DNA of 15,746 nt from Alistipes sp. (GTDB lineage: Bacteria > Bacteroidota > Bacteroidia > Bacteroidales > Rikenellaceae). The translations under genes were made by a program, and so were the position numbers. Below the pieces are notes generated by a model. That model worked only from the letters and a program-made list of their open reading frames with translations. It did not search any database and was not told the DNA's origin. Where the stretch lies: contig JAFNUH010000008.1 of the NCBI GenBank assembly GCA_017384185.1, positions 1 to 15,746 on the forward strand, read 5' to 3'. This document shows positions 1 to 7,839 of the stretch, in pieces (position 1 is the first letter of the stretch; the number at the start of each line of letters is the position of its first letter).

Positions 1-1077
1 AAGGCATCGTGGGAGGGTACTGTAAACTTTATGGATAGCACAGCGTGCCGTCGTACGCAGATTCTCTCTGCCAACGCTCAGTGGTTTGAGGATAACGCAC
101 CCATCAACCCCAAATTCCGCAAGAAGGAGGTTAAGGGCGTATCGGCAAAGGTTATCACCGTCGCTATGCTCGGTGGCGACTGCTACCCCGCAACTCCTAT
201 CGGCATCAACCTTCCCAACGCTGACTGGATTCGCAAGGAGTATGGCTCAAAGTCTGTAACAATCGACAACATCACATACGCATACGACAAGGCTGCACAG
301 GGCAACGGCTTCAATGAGGAGTTTATGTTGCGTGAGGAGGACCGTGCTCGCATCAAGGAGTATGGTAAGTTGGCAGATGACCTCCACACCGACCTGCACG
401 AGTGCTTGGGTCACGGCTCTGGTCAGTTGGCTGAGGGCGTGAAGGGTGGCGAGCTCAAGAGCTACACATCGACTCTTGAGGAGGCTCGTGCCGACCTTTT
501 TGGCTTGTACTACCTGGGCGATCCTAAGATGGTTGAGATTGGTCTTATCCCCTCGCTCGAGTTGGCTAAGGCGCAGTATGCAGACTATATTATGAATGGT
601 ATGATGACTCAGTTCTCTCGTATCGAGCTGGGCAAGAACGTAGAGGAGTCACATATGCGCAACCGTAAGCTTATCGCTGAGTGGTGCTACGAGAAGGGTA
701 AGAAGGATAACGTTATCGAGTGGGTTAAGCAGGATGGCAAGTCATACATCGTGATTAATGACTTTGATGCTCTGCGCAAGCTCTTTGGCGAGTTGCTCTA
801 CGAGGTACAGCGCATTAAGTCAACGGGTGATTACGAGGCTGGTCGTAAGCTCGTAGAGGATTACGCTGTGAAGATTGACTACGACCTTCACAAGGAGGTT
901 TTGGAGCGCTACGGCAAATTGGGCATTGAGCCATATAGCGGTTTCGTGAATCCCGACTACGAGCTTGTAGAGAAGGATGGCAAGATTGTAGATGTCAAAC
1001 TCGTATATAAGACCGACTACGTTGAGCAGATGCTCCACTACTCTAAGGAGTGGTCGTTCCTGCCCTCTTTGAATTAG
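1..1077 (+). CDS. Dipeptidyl peptidase III (M49 family), C-terminal part, cut by the window edge
   Basis: This is the C-terminal 358 residues of a zinc exopeptidase that removes dipeptides from the N-terminus of short peptides. The frame is open to the first base, so the ATG at 31 is an internal Met and the true start lies outside the window. Seen: the zinc motif HECLGH (397-414) and the second motif EEARAD (478-495), which match HEXXGH and EEC/ARA-D/E of family M49. They supply two His and one Glu as zinc ligands and the catalytic Glu. Known: the Bacteroides thetaiotaomicron enzyme also has HECLGH, with Cys where animal enzymes have Leu, and is about 675 residues long. The distance from the motif to the stop here (about 226 residues) fits that length, so roughly 315 residues are missing upstream. 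No signal peptide can be judged. The gene ends just before a strong terminator and is probably a separate unit from panC. Confidence 0.93.
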   Translation, partial: KASWEGTVNFMDSTACRRTQILSANAQWFEDNAPINPKFRKKEVKGVSAKVITVAMLGGDCYPATPIGINLPNADWIRKEYGSKSVTIDNITYAYDKAAQGNGFNEEFMLREEDRARIKEYGKLADDLHTDLHECLGHGSGQLAEGVKGGELKSYTSTLEEARADLFGLYYLGDPKMVEIGLIPSLELAKAQYADYIMNGMMTQFSRIELGKNVEESHMRNRKLIAEWCYEKGKKDNVIEWVKQDGKSYIVINDFDALRKLFGELLYEVQRIKSTGDYEAGRKLVEDYAVKIDYDLHKEVLERYGKLGIEPYSGFVNPDYELVEKDGKIVDVKLVYKTDYVEQMLHYSKEWSFLPSLN

Positions 1078-1095
1078 AAATTAGGTATATTAATA

Positions 1096-1130
1096 ATAAA
1101 AAAGTCCCCTTCACCTGGGGACTTTTTTTA
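1096..1130 (+). terminator. Intrinsic terminator after the DPP III gene
   Basis: A perfect stem pairs 1098-1109 (A-run plus GTCCCC) with 1117-1128 (GGGGAC plus T-run) around a 7-base loop and is followed by more T. It separates the peptidase gene from the panC unit. Confidence 0.9.
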
Positions 1131-1159
1131 TTTTAAGATATATTTATAGTGATTTTAGA

Positions 1160-1190
1160 TTTTTAATTCCGATATTATTATATAACTTTG
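1160..1190 (+). promoter_or_regulatory. Probable Bacteroidetes-type promoter for panC
   Basis: TAACTTTG at 1183-1190 fits the -7 box TAnnTTTG. A T-rich stretch at 1160-1163, 19 bases upstream, would be a weak -33 box. Transcription would start near 1196, giving a leader of about 15 bases before the panC ATG at 1212. The TTG at 1188, in frame with panC, lies inside this box, which argues against it as a start codon. Confidence 0.6.
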
Positions 1191-1211
1191 CGCAGTTTAA
1201 TTACCGAACGA

Positions 1212-2048
1212 ATGAAGACTTTCAGTAAAGTAAGCGACCTCAAAAAAGAGTTGTCAACACTCGACCCCGCAGGTATCGGCTTTGTGCCCACGATGGGTGC
1301 TTTGCACGCCGGTCACCGCTCATTGGTTGAGAAGGCACGTCGTGAGTGCGCCACAGTAGTGGTAAGTGTATTTGTAAATCCTACGCAGTTCAACGACAAG
1401 AACGACCTGCGTAACTACCCTCGTACACCCGAGGCAGATGCCGCTATCTTAGAGGCGGCGGGAGCAGATTATGTTCTTATGCCTACGGTCGAGGAGATAT
1501 ATCCCGAGCCCGACACACGCCAATTTGACTTCGGTCAGATAGATAAGGTTATGGAGGGTGCAACACGTCCTGGTCACTTCAACGGTGTGGCACAGGTGGT
1601 GAGCCGCTTGTTCCAGATTGTAGAGCCCGCAAAGGCATACTTCGGCGAGAAGGATTTTCAGCAGATTGCCGTAATCAAGGCGATGATTAAGCAGCTCAAT
1701 ATGGGCGTTGAGATTGTCGAGTGCCCCATCATCCGTGATGCGGATGGTTTAGCACTTTCGTCACGCAATACACTCCTTACGCCTGCCCATCGTGCCGCAG
1801 CACCTCACATATATGAGGTTATCTCGCAGTGTGCAGCAAAGTCGACAGAGTTCTCTCCCGCCGAGCTAACAGCGTGGGTTACAGAGCAGGTAGAGGCAAA
1901 CGAGTTGCTTAAGGTTATTTATTTCCAGGCAGTAGATTCACTCTCTATGCAGCAGGTATCGTCGTGGGACGAGAGCGAGCACGTGCAGGGTTGCATCGCT
2001 GTGCAGGCTGGAGAGATTAGATTGATTGATAACGTAAAAATCAAATAG
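1212..2048 (+). CDS. panC: Pantothenate synthetase (pantoate-beta-alanine ligase)
   Basis: The product joins pantoate and beta-alanine with ATP, through a pantoyl-adenylate, to make pantothenate for coenzyme A. It is a cytosolic HUP-fold enzyme. Seen in the 278-residue product: [10 protein letters not shown] (residues 26-35, the HIGH-like ATP site), VNPTQF (55-60), GHFNGV (121-126), FGEKDFQQ (144-151) and DGLALSSRN (178-186, the KMSKS-like loop). Length and all hallmark motifs fit the family, which is usually about 280 residues. I chose the ATG at 1212 because the longer in-frame TTG at 1188 falls inside the apparent -7 promoter box and adds eight residues before a typical PanC N-terminus. 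panD follows after 4 bases and makes the beta-alanine used here, so the two form an operon. The pantoate-making genes panB and panE are not in the window. Confidence 0.97.
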   Translation: MKTFSKVSDLKKELSTLDPAGIGFVPTMGALHAGHRSLVEKARRECATVVVSVFVNPTQFNDKNDLRNYPRTPEADAAILEAAGADYVLMPTVEEIYPEPDTRQFDFGQIDKVMEGATRPGHFNGVAQVVSRLFQIVEPAKAYFGEKDFQQIAVIKAMIKQLNMGVEIVECPIIRDADGLALSSRNTLLTPAHRAAAPHIYEVISQCAAKSTEFSPAELTAWVTEQVEANELLKVIYFQAVDSLSMQQVSSWDESEHVQGCIAVQAGEIRLIDNVKIK

Positions 2049-2052
2049 GGCT

Positions 2053-2406
2053 ATGATGATTGAAGTATTGAAGTCAAAGATTCACCGTGTAAAGGTTACA
2101 CAGGCCAATTTGAACTACGTAGGTAGCATCACCATCGATGAGGATTTGATGGATGCCGCAAATATGATTGAGGGCGAGAAGGTTCAGGTCCTCGACATTG
2201 ACAACGGCGAGCGCCTTGAGACATATATCATCAAGGGCGAGCGTGGCAGTGGAGCTATCTGTCTTAATGGTGCTGCGGCACGTAAGGTGGCTGTTGGTGA
2301 CTTGGTTATCATCGTATCATACGCATTGATGGATTTCGAGGAGGCTAAGAGCTTCAAGCCCTCGGTAATCTTCCCCGACTCTGCGACAAACCACCTTGTA
2401 AAGTAG
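2053..2406 (+). CDS. panD: Aspartate 1-decarboxylase proenzyme
   Basis: The product converts L-aspartate to beta-alanine, the second substrate of PanC encoded just upstream. It is a pyruvoyl enzyme: the chain cuts itself between Gly24 and Ser25 (seen as YVGS), and Ser25 becomes the pyruvoyl group. The N-terminal stretch [17 protein letters not shown] closely follows the E. coli pattern, and at 117 residues the length is slightly under the E. coli enzyme. The start at 2053 puts the cleavage site at 24/25 as in E. coli; the adjacent ATG at 2056 is an equally possible start. Further family features are the Tyr in the [13 protein letters not shown] stretch (residues 55-67) and NGAAAR (73-78). The gene lies 4 bases after panC and is co-transcribed. 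Confidence 0.97.
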   Translation: MMIEVLKSKIHRVKVTQANLNYVGSITIDEDLMDAANMIEGEKVQVLDIDNGERLETYIIKGERGSGAICLNGAAARKVAVGDLVIIVSYALMDFEEAKSFKPSVIFPDSATNHLVK

Positions 2407-2454
2407 CCTTTTCGGCACAACTAATGCCAGAAACGTAGAATTGCCAGCAACGAA

Positions 2455-2952
2455 ATGGAGACTCTACTGATTATAACCGCCCTGCTGTGTGGCATCATTG
2501 GTATCATAGGCTCGGTAGTACCCGTACTGCCTGGTGTTACAATATCGTTCGTCGGAATGATATGTGCCTACCTTACCGATGGCTCTTCAATCACGCAGGG
2601 TATGTTATGGATGTGGGGAGCGATAATGGTTATCGTCAGCATCCTCGACTACATCCTCCCTGGCTACTTTAGCAAGATGTTCGGCGGCTCAAAGGCAGGC
2701 ATTACGGGTGCTACGATAGGCGTTTTCGTAGGTCTATTTATGGGTCCCGTGGGCATCATCTTCGGACCATTCTTAGGTGCAATCGCAGGCGAGATGTTCA
2801 ACCAGAAACGCACACTCGATGAGGCTATTAAGGTTGGATTTGGCTCGCTCATTTCGTTTATCGTAGGAACGGGACTAAAGCTCGTCGTAACGGGAATGAT
2901 GATGTATTACATCGGACGTGATTTGATAATACAGATTAAGGATATATTCTAA
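2455..2952 (+). CDS. DUF456 family small membrane protein
   Basis: This 165-residue, strongly hydrophobic protein has about four or five membrane segments rich in Gly. The N-terminal segment with GSVVPVLPG, the repeated small-residue stretches near residues 75-115 (GITGATIGVFVGLFMGPVGIIFGPFLGAIAGE) and the following soluble turn with NQKRTLDEAIKVG match the DUF456 family as I know it. The biochemical role of that family is not known to me. It lies 48 bases after panD with no terminator between, so it probably shares the panC-panD transcript, but nothing in the sequence links it to pantothenate. It could be a small transport or membrane-organisation protein. Confidence 0.85.
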   Translation: METLLIITALLCGIIGIIGSVVPVLPGVTISFVGMICAYLTDGSSITQGMLWMWGAIMVIVSILDYILPGYFSKMFGGSKAGITGATIGVFVGLFMGPVGIIFGPFLGAIAGEMFNQKRTLDEAIKVGFGSLISFIVGTGLKLVVTGMMMYYIGRDLIIQIKDIF

Positions 2953-2954
2953 CA

Positions 2955-2984
2955 AAAAAAGGGAGTCGCTTGACTCCCTTTTCT
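2955..2984. terminator. Bidirectional terminator between the DUF456 gene and the HAD gene
   Basis: AAAAGGGAGTC (2957-2967) pairs perfectly with GACTCCCTTTT (2972-2982) around the loop GCTT. The A-run on the left and T-run on the right let it work on both strands, and the two genes converge on it. Confidence 0.9.
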
Positions 2985-2985
2985 A

Positions 2986-3591
2986 TTAAAACTCTAAACC
3001 ATATTTCTCTTTAAGCTCCTGCTCCAACTGCTGAGCATTCTTAAATTGTATAGCGTGCATACCAACACGGCGAGCACCCTCCACGTTATCGGCGTTATCG
3101 TCAATAAAGACCGACTCGGAAGGCTCCAGAGAGTAACGCTCGAACAAGCAGTGATATATCTCAGGCTCGGGCTTAATCATAAACTCCTCGCCAGAGACTA
3201 CACGACCCTCCAACTCCTTGAAGATAGGATACTCATCTCTAACCAACGGGAAGGTCTCCATCGACCAGTTTGAAAGACCATAGACCTTATATCCTGCAGC
3301 CTTCAGGCGACGCAACACATCAGCCGTACCCTCAACTTCGCCACCCATCATCTCAATCCAGCGAGAGTGGTAGATACCGATAGCCTCCTCCCACTCGGGA
3401 TACTGGGCCTGCAACTCGGCAATACCCTCGGCAAATGGCTTACCCTTATCCATCTGCAAGTTCCACGAGTAGAGGCAGATATTCTCCAGAAACCACGTAG
3501 CCTTCTCTACGCTACCAAAATATTTATCATAGAGGTGATGAGGATTCCAATCAACCAACACTCCTCCAAAATCGAATACAACGTTCTTCAT
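2986..3591 (-). CDS. HAD-superfamily phosphatase (HAD-IA, YihX-like)
   Basis: This 201-residue cytosolic hydrolase of the haloacid dehalogenase superfamily probably removes phosphate from a small metabolite; the substrate cannot be read from the sequence. Seen: motif I VVFDFGGVLVD (residues 4-14), with the nucleophile Asp7 but Gly at the +2 position normally held by the acid/base Asp. Motif II is LSNWS (about residue 117), motif III the Lys of KPEPEIY, and motif IV FIDDNADNVEGA. An alpha-helical cap sits between motifs I and II, as in subclass IA. Known: E. coli YihX, a glucose-1-phosphate phosphatase, reads DLGN at the same place, so the missing Asp is a family trait rather than damage. The gene starts 10 bases after the anion-transporter gene and is likely the last gene of a trpS-clc-HAD unit. 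Confidence 0.88.
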   Translation of the reverse strand: MKNVVFDFGGVLVDWNPHHLYDKYFGSVEKATWFLENICLYSWNLQMDKGKPFAEGIAELQAQYPEWEEAIGIYHSRWIEMMGGEVEGTADVLRRLKAAGYKVYGLSNWSMETFPLVRDEYPIFKELEGRVVSGEEFMIKPEPEIYHCLFERYSLEPSESVFIDDNADNVEGARRVGMHAIQFKNAQQLEQELKEKYGLEF

Positions 3592-3601
3592 ACTATTTAG
3601 T

Positions 3602-5398
3602 TTATTGTGAAATCTTCACCAGCGCCTCACGGTAGGCGTTCAGGATTCGTGACTTAGAGATAAAGCCCAAGTACTTATTATTCTTATCCACAACGGGCAA
3701 CATCCACGTATGATTCTCCTCAAAGCGAGGCAACACGCTCTGCACCATCTCGTGCTCAAGAATCTTGTATGGCGGCTGAATCATATAATAGGTGATTGAG
3801 CGTCCCCACTTATCCTGCTTGAACATATCCTCTCGCAAATCATCCAACTGAACGACACCCAGCAGATGTCCGAAGTTATCAATAACGGGGAAGATATTAC
3901 GGCGTGCCGACGAGATAATGTGGACTATATCACCCAAAGTCATATTCTCCTTGATGCGGATAAAGTCGGTCTCCATCAACTCGTCAAGGCTCATAAAGAC
4001 AAATGCCGACTGGTCCTTATCGTGTGTTAGCAACTCGCCTCGCATACGCAACTGCTTGGTATAGATAGAGTCACGATCCAGAGTATAATCTACGGCAAAC
4101 GATATAGCGGCCACAATCATCAGCGGAATGAACAGACCGTAACCGTTCGACAGCTCAGCGATAAGGAAGATTGAGGTCAGCGGAGCCTTCATAACACCTG
4201 CCATCACACCCGCCATACCTACCAGCGAGAATGATACAATCGATACGTTCCAATCGAAGAATGTATTGCATATAAGCGCCACAATAGCACCCATATATGC
4301 ACCCACGAACAACGACGGAGCAAATGTTCCTCCCACACCTCCCGATGCGTTGGTTGTAGCCATAGCCACCACCTTGAAGAACATAATAGATATTGCATAT
4401 ACGATTGCTACCCACTCTATTGTCCTAAACTTGAAGAACATAGAGTTCGAGAACAGAGCCTGCACGTTACCGTGCATAAAGGCTGTAAGGCTGCGGTATC
4501 CCTCGCCATACAACGGCGGGAAGATAAAAATCAGCACACCCAGCAACACACCGGCAAACGCCCAACGCTTGTACTGCGAATCGATACCTTTGACATATTT
4601 ACCCACCTTCGAGTTCACCGACGTGAAGTAATATGACATCAATCCACAGCAGACGCCAAGCAAAATATAGAGCGGAATCTGCTTAATTACAAATACATCC
4701 GCTGCGCTCAAATTGATTGCGAAGATAGGGTCGAAACCTCTAAAAATCAGCGCCGTAGTTGTTGCCGTAACGGATGCAAGGATAAGCGGAAAGACCGATG
4801 CCGAAGTAATATCGAGCATCAGAATCTCCAGCACGAATACCACTCCCGTAATCGGAGCCTTAAAGATAGCCGCCACAGCAGCACCCGCACCACAACAGAG
4901 TAATAGGGTCAGCTCCCTATAATTCAGACGTGCCAGCTTACCGACATTAGAGCCGATAGCTGCACCCGTCAACACAATAGGTGCCTCAGGACCTACCGAA
5001 CCACCAAAACCGATGGTTGTAGCACCGCCGACAATAGACGACCAGCAGTTATGTCCTGCGATACGAGAATCCTTACGTGCCATAGCATAGAGCACACGTG
5101 TGACACCCTCCGAAATCTCGTCACGGACAATATATTTCACGAAAAGCGTAGCCAGAATAATACCTATGGCAGGATATACCAACAGAAGTGCCTGCGCCTC
5201 ATCCGACGGGAACCACGACACCAAAGCCGTCTTCACCCCGTGCAGCAGCGCCTCAAATATACACGTACCGGCACCAGCCAGCAAGCCCACGACGACAGCC
5301 AACACAGCCATCATCTGACGCTCACTCAGGCGGGCACTCAGACGTCGCAGGACGCTGATAAACCACTCTAAGGTATTTCTACGGAAATTCCTAAACAT
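3602..5398 (-). CDS. ClC-family anion channel/transporter with C-terminal CBS pair
   Basis: This 598-residue inner-membrane protein moves chloride or another small anion, as a channel or a proton-coupled exchanger. The transmembrane core spans about residues 30-440. Seen: GSVGPEAPIV (133-142), holding the gating glutamate Glu138; APITGVVFVLEI (181-192); GGVGGTFAPSLFVG (353-366); and Tyr446 in SIYT, matching Tyr445 of E. coli ClC-ec1. Two CBS domains follow (about 469-525 and 535-592), which in other ClCs bind nucleotides and control gating. Oddities: the internal proton glutamate of ClC-ec1 (Glu203) aligns with Ile192, with Glu191 aligning to Glu202. The first selectivity loop reads SEGVTRV (96-102) instead of GSGIPEI. 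Ion choice and transport mode are therefore open. It lies 41 bases after trpS and 10 bases before the HAD gene, all leftward, without a visible internal terminator. Confidence 0.95.
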   Translation of the reverse strand: MFRNFRRNTLEWFISVLRRLSARLSERQMMAVLAVVVGLLAGAGTCIFEALLHGVKTALVSWFPSDEAQALLLVYPAIGIILATLFVKYIVRDEISEGVTRVLYAMARKDSRIAGHNCWSSIVGGATTIGFGGSVGPEAPIVLTGAAIGSNVGKLARLNYRELTLLLCCGAGAAVAAIFKAPITGVVFVLEILMLDITSASVFPLILASVTATTTALIFRGFDPIFAINLSAADVFVIKQIPLYILLGVCCGLMSYYFTSVNSKVGKYVKGIDSQYKRWAFAGVLLGVLIFIFPPLYGEGYRSLTAFMHGNVQALFSNSMFFKFRTIEWVAIVYAISIMFFKVVAMATTNASGGVGGTFAPSLFVGAYMGAIVALICNTFFDWNVSIVSFSLVGMAGVMAGVMKAPLTSIFLIAELSNGYGLFIPLMIVAAISFAVDYTLDRDSIYTKQLRMRGELLTHDKDQSAFVFMSLDELMETDFIRIKENMTLGDIVHIISSARRNIFPVIDNFGHLLGVVQLDDLREDMFKQDKWGRSITYYMIQPPYKILEHEMVQSVLPRFEENHTWMLPVVDKNNKYLGFISKSRILNAYREALVKISQ

Positions 5399-5439
5399 AA
5401 TCGCTCTCGCAAATTACAAACGCTATCTATCTCCAAAAA

Positions 5440-6531
5440 TTACTTCATAGCCTTGTACATCTCCGACTGCTTGCGAATCAACTCTGCATCCTCGAAGTAG
5501 TTGATTTTCATCGAACGACGTACCATATCGAGAGTCTCGGCTGCCTCAGCACGTGCCACCTCACAACCCTTCTTCAAAATCTCGTAAACACCCTCAATAT
5601 CCTGCTCATACTCCTTGCGGCGTGCACGGATAGGCTCCAACATCTGCTGCAAAACAGCGTAGAGGAACTTCTTAACCTTCACATCGCCCAAGCCACCACG
5701 CTGATAGTGAGCCTTCAACTCATCCAAGCAAGCATAATCGGGCAAGAACTCAGCAAAGTGGTCAGTGCAAGAGAATGCGTCAAGGTATGTAAACACGCAG
5801 TTACCCTCGATGCAACCCGGATCCTCAACACGCAAGTGGTTGGGGTCGGTGTACATACTCATCACCTTCTTACGCAAATCCTCTGCCGTATCAGAAAGGT
5901 AGATGCAGTTTCCGAGCGACTTCGACATCTTAGCCTTACCATCTGTACCCGGCAAGCGCAAGCAGGCAGCATTTGACGGGAGCAGAATCTCGGGCTCAAC
6001 CAGCGTCTCGCCGTAGATAGAGTTGAACTTGTGTACAATCTCTCGTGTCTGCTCAATCATAGGCTCCTGGTCCACACCCGCAGGAACGGTTGTAGCACGG
6101 AAAGCTGTAATATCTGAAGCCTGCGAGATGGGGTAAGTGTAGAATCCCACGGGGATTGACTTACCAAATTCACGCATCACAATCTCGGTCTTCACCGTCG
6201 GGTTACGCTCCAGGCGAGCAACCGTAACGAGGTTCATATAGTAGAATGCCAACTCGGTAAGCTCCGGCACCATACTCTGGATAAAGATTGTCGACTTCGT
6301 GGGGTCGATACCGCACGAGAGGTAGTCCAAAGCCACCTCGATAATGTTCTGACGCACCTTTTCGGGATTGTCGGCGTTATCGGTCAATGCCTGAGCATCG
6401 GCAATCATAATAAATATCTTCTCAAACTCTCCTGAGTTCTGCAACTGAACTCGCTGACGCAGAGAGCCTACATAGTGACCCAAATGAAGTTTTCCGGTGG
6501 GGCGGTCGCCCGTAAGAATAATTTTTCCCAT
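5440..6531 (-). CDS. trpS: Tryptophanyl-tRNA synthetase
   Basis: This class I aminoacyl-tRNA synthetase charges tRNA-Trp. Seen in 363 residues: [17 protein letters not shown] (7-23), with HLGH as the HIGH motif; GVDQEP (152-157), part of the substrate site; and KMSKS at 201-205. Length is somewhat above the usual 330 or so residues of the bacterial enzyme. The stretch after MVPE (87-90) differs from the E. coli type, which fits the variant found in Bacteroidetes. The start ATG at 6531 begins the standard [17 protein letters not shown] core with no room for a longer N-terminus. A probable promoter lies about 70-100 bases upstream. The anion-transporter and HAD genes follow on the same strand. 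Confidence 0.97.
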   Translation of the reverse strand: MGKIILTGDRPTGKLHLGHYVGSLRQRVQLQNSGEFEKIFIMIADAQALTDNADNPEKVRQNIIEVALDYLSCGIDPTKSTIFIQSMVPELTELAFYYMNLVTVARLERNPTVKTEIVMREFGKSIPVGFYTYPISQASDITAFRATTVPAGVDQEPMIEQTREIVHKFNSIYGETLVEPEILLPSNAACLRLPGTDGKAKMSKSLGNCIYLSDTAEDLRKKVMSMYTDPNHLRVEDPGCIEGNCVFTYLDAFSCTDHFAEFLPDYACLDELKAHYQRGGLGDVKVKKFLYAVLQQMLEPIRARRKEYEQDIEGVYEILKKGCEVARAEAAETLDMVRRSMKINYFEDAELIRKQSEMYKAMK

Positions 6532-6601
6532 TGTTTTATGTTTTTCTTTGTTATTCGTTCGTTATCGAGCGGGCAAATGCTACTCCCGCATATATTAGAT
6601 A

Positions 6602-6633
6602 CAAAAATAACAATTTATCGCTGACCAACCAAA
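6602..6633 (-). promoter_or_regulatory. Putative trpS promoter (Bacteroidetes type)
   Basis: Read on the minus strand, TTTG (6633-6630), 20 bases, then TATTTTTG (6609-6602) match the -33 and -7 boxes with standard spacing. Transcription would start near 6595 and give a leader of about 60 bases. Its -33 box lies 4 bases from the -33 box of the opposing oxyR promoter. Confidence 0.65.
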
Positions 6634-6637
6634 AAAC

Positions 6638-6668
6638 TTTGATGCTATAATTTTTTTTTATACTTTTG
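6638..6668 (+). promoter_or_regulatory. Putative oxyR promoter (Bacteroidetes type)
   Basis: TTTG at 6638-6641, 19 bases, then TACTTTTG at 6661-6668 fit the -33/-7 consensus TTTG and TAnnTTTG. Transcription would start near 6675, leaving a leader of about 62 bases before the ATG at 6738. OxyR-type regulators often control their own promoter, but I see no clear OxyR operator here. Confidence 0.72.
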
Positions 6669-6737
6669 TACTACACAATTACCACCTACCCATACTCACA
6701 AGGGTAAGACTACGGCAAAATAAACTCAACAAACAAT

Positions 6738-7643
6738 ATGACAATCATTCAGCTACAATACCTCATCGAGGTAGCAAACTGCGGTAGTTTTTCAGCCGCA
6801 TCGGAGCATTGTTTCGTGACACAACCCTCTCTTTCGATGCAGATTAAATCGCTCGAGGAGGAGCTTGGCGTGATACTTCTCGACCGCTCGAAGAAACCCG
6901 TAATTCCCACCGAAGCGGGCGCCGTAGTGATAGCTCAGGCGCAGGAAACTCTCAAAGCGTATAACACTATCCGTGAGTCTGTTGCAGAGTTAAAGGGCGA
7001 GACTGCCGGCAAGTTGCGATTAGGCGTTATTCCCACCATCGCACCCTACCTTTTACACAAGTTTATCCCCGACTTCGTGAAGCGCTATCCACGTGTCGAG
7101 TTGGAGATTCGTGAGATGGTTACGGGCGACATTATTGAGGCTCTGCGCCGTGACAAGATTGACGCTGCGCTGGTAGCAAGCGGCACGTGTGGCGAGGGAA
7201 TCCTCGAGCGAGACCTCTTCAGTGACCGTTTTCACGCCTACGTATCGCCCTCAAATCCCCTGTTTGAGCGCTCAAATATCCGCATCGAAGATATTGATAT
7301 GAAGGACCTTATTCTGCTTAGTCCGGGTAACTGTATGCGTGACCAGATTCTGGAGTTGTGCCAGGCTCGCCGCAATGCGCCGTCGCACTACTATTTTGAA
7401 TCGGGCTCACTCGATACGTTGATGCGAATTGTCGATTGCACGGCCTGTATGACTATCATTCCCGAGATGGCTTTGGAGTATATTCCCGCTGCTCGCAAAT
7501 GCCAAATCAAGTCACTTGCAAAGGGTGTCACATCACGCCGTATAGCCATTGCCGTACGTCGCACATACGTAAAGAATTCGATTATCAATGCTCTTGAGGC
7601 TACAATACTCGAAAAGATACAAATGGAGCTTGCTGCAAAATAA
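6738..7643 (+). CDS. oxyR: OxyR, peroxide-sensing LysR-type transcription activator
   Basis: This 301-residue LysR-type regulator has an N-terminal winged helix-turn-helix (about residues 1-60; ASEHCFVTQPSLSMQIKSLEEELG is the recognition region) and a C-terminal sensor domain. Seen: Cys199 and Cys208 in GNCMRDQILELC, at exactly the same residue numbers and spacing as E. coli OxyR. There they form the disulfide that switches the protein on with hydrogen peroxide. CMTIIPEMA (237-245) also fits OxyR. The expected regulon in Bacteroidetes is catalase, alkyl hydroperoxide reductase and Dps; none of these genes is in the window. The gene is divergent from trpS, with the two putative promoters back to back, and is followed by a likely terminator, so it is probably a single-gene transcript. 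Confidence 0.95.
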   Translation: MTIIQLQYLIEVANCGSFSAASEHCFVTQPSLSMQIKSLEEELGVILLDRSKKPVIPTEAGAVVIAQAQETLKAYNTIRESVAELKGETAGKLRLGVIPTIAPYLLHKFIPDFVKRYPRVELEIREMVTGDIIEALRRDKIDAALVASGTCGEGILERDLFSDRFHAYVSPSNPLFERSNIRIEDIDMKDLILLSPGNCMRDQILELCQARRNAPSHYYFESGSLDTLMRIVDCTACMTIIPEMALEYIPAARKCQIKSLAKGVTSRRIAIAVRRTYVKNSIINALEATILEKIQMELAAK

Positions 7644-7662
7644 AATACTCCACAAAAAAGTA

Positions 7663-7703
7663 AAAAATGCGGTCCGAAATAAAACATCGGGTCGCATTTT
7701 TGC
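7663..7703 (+). terminator. Probable terminator after oxyR
   Basis: AAAAATGCG (7663-7671) pairs with CGCATTTTT (7693-7701) around a loop of about 21 bases that can form a few more weak pairs. The T-run closes the structure. The loop is long for a classic terminator, so strength is uncertain. Confidence 0.6.
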
Positions 7704-7741
7704 GTTTATGTGCAAAGATGTAGTGCAAGAGTGTAAAATCA

Positions 7742-7773
7742 TTTCGCAATCTGATAAAAAAAATGTATATTTG
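7742..7773 (+). promoter_or_regulatory. Putative promoter for the rsfS-ftsH-cdsA-psd operon
   Basis: TATATTTG at 7766-7773 fits the -7 box TAnnTTTG. TTTC at 7742-7745 is one base off the -33 box TTTG at a 20-base spacing. Transcription would start near 7780. Confidence 0.6.
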
Positions 7774-7811
7774 CAAAGTTATATGTATATGTAAAACCGT
7801 AAATATTAATT

Positions 7812-7826
7812 CCCGCCCAATGCGGG
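7812..7826 (+). promoter_or_regulatory. Small hairpin in the rsfS leader
   Basis: CCCGC (7812-7816) pairs with GCGGG (7822-7826) around the loop CCAAT, 13 bases before the rsfS ATG. No T-run follows, so it is not a terminator. It may affect translation or mRNA stability; this is a weak call on a short stem. Confidence 0.35.
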
Positions 7827-7839
7827 GCTAACAGAGAGT

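Noticed and set aside
31..33. ATG at 31 as the start of the first gene
   Set aside because: The frame is open to base 1 with matching protein sequence, and the M49 family needs about 315 more residues upstream.
1188..1211. Longer panC start at TTG 1188
   Set aside because: The TTG lies inside the apparent -7 promoter box and the extra residues are not part of a normal PanC N-terminus; ATG 1212 fits length and motifs.
4266..5371. Several plus-strand open frames inside the ClC gene
   Set aside because: All are antisense shadows of a gene with clear family motifs; their compositions are skewed and they lack promoters.
6687..6706. TACCC/GGGTA inverted repeat in the oxyR leader as a possible operator
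   Set aside because: The match is only 5 bases per arm and does not resemble a known OxyR site, so chance is a sufficient explanation.
7588..7794. Short open frame running over the end of oxyR into the intergenic region
   Set aside because: It crosses the oxyR stop, the terminator and the next promoter, and its product is low-complexity and basic with no recognisable feature.
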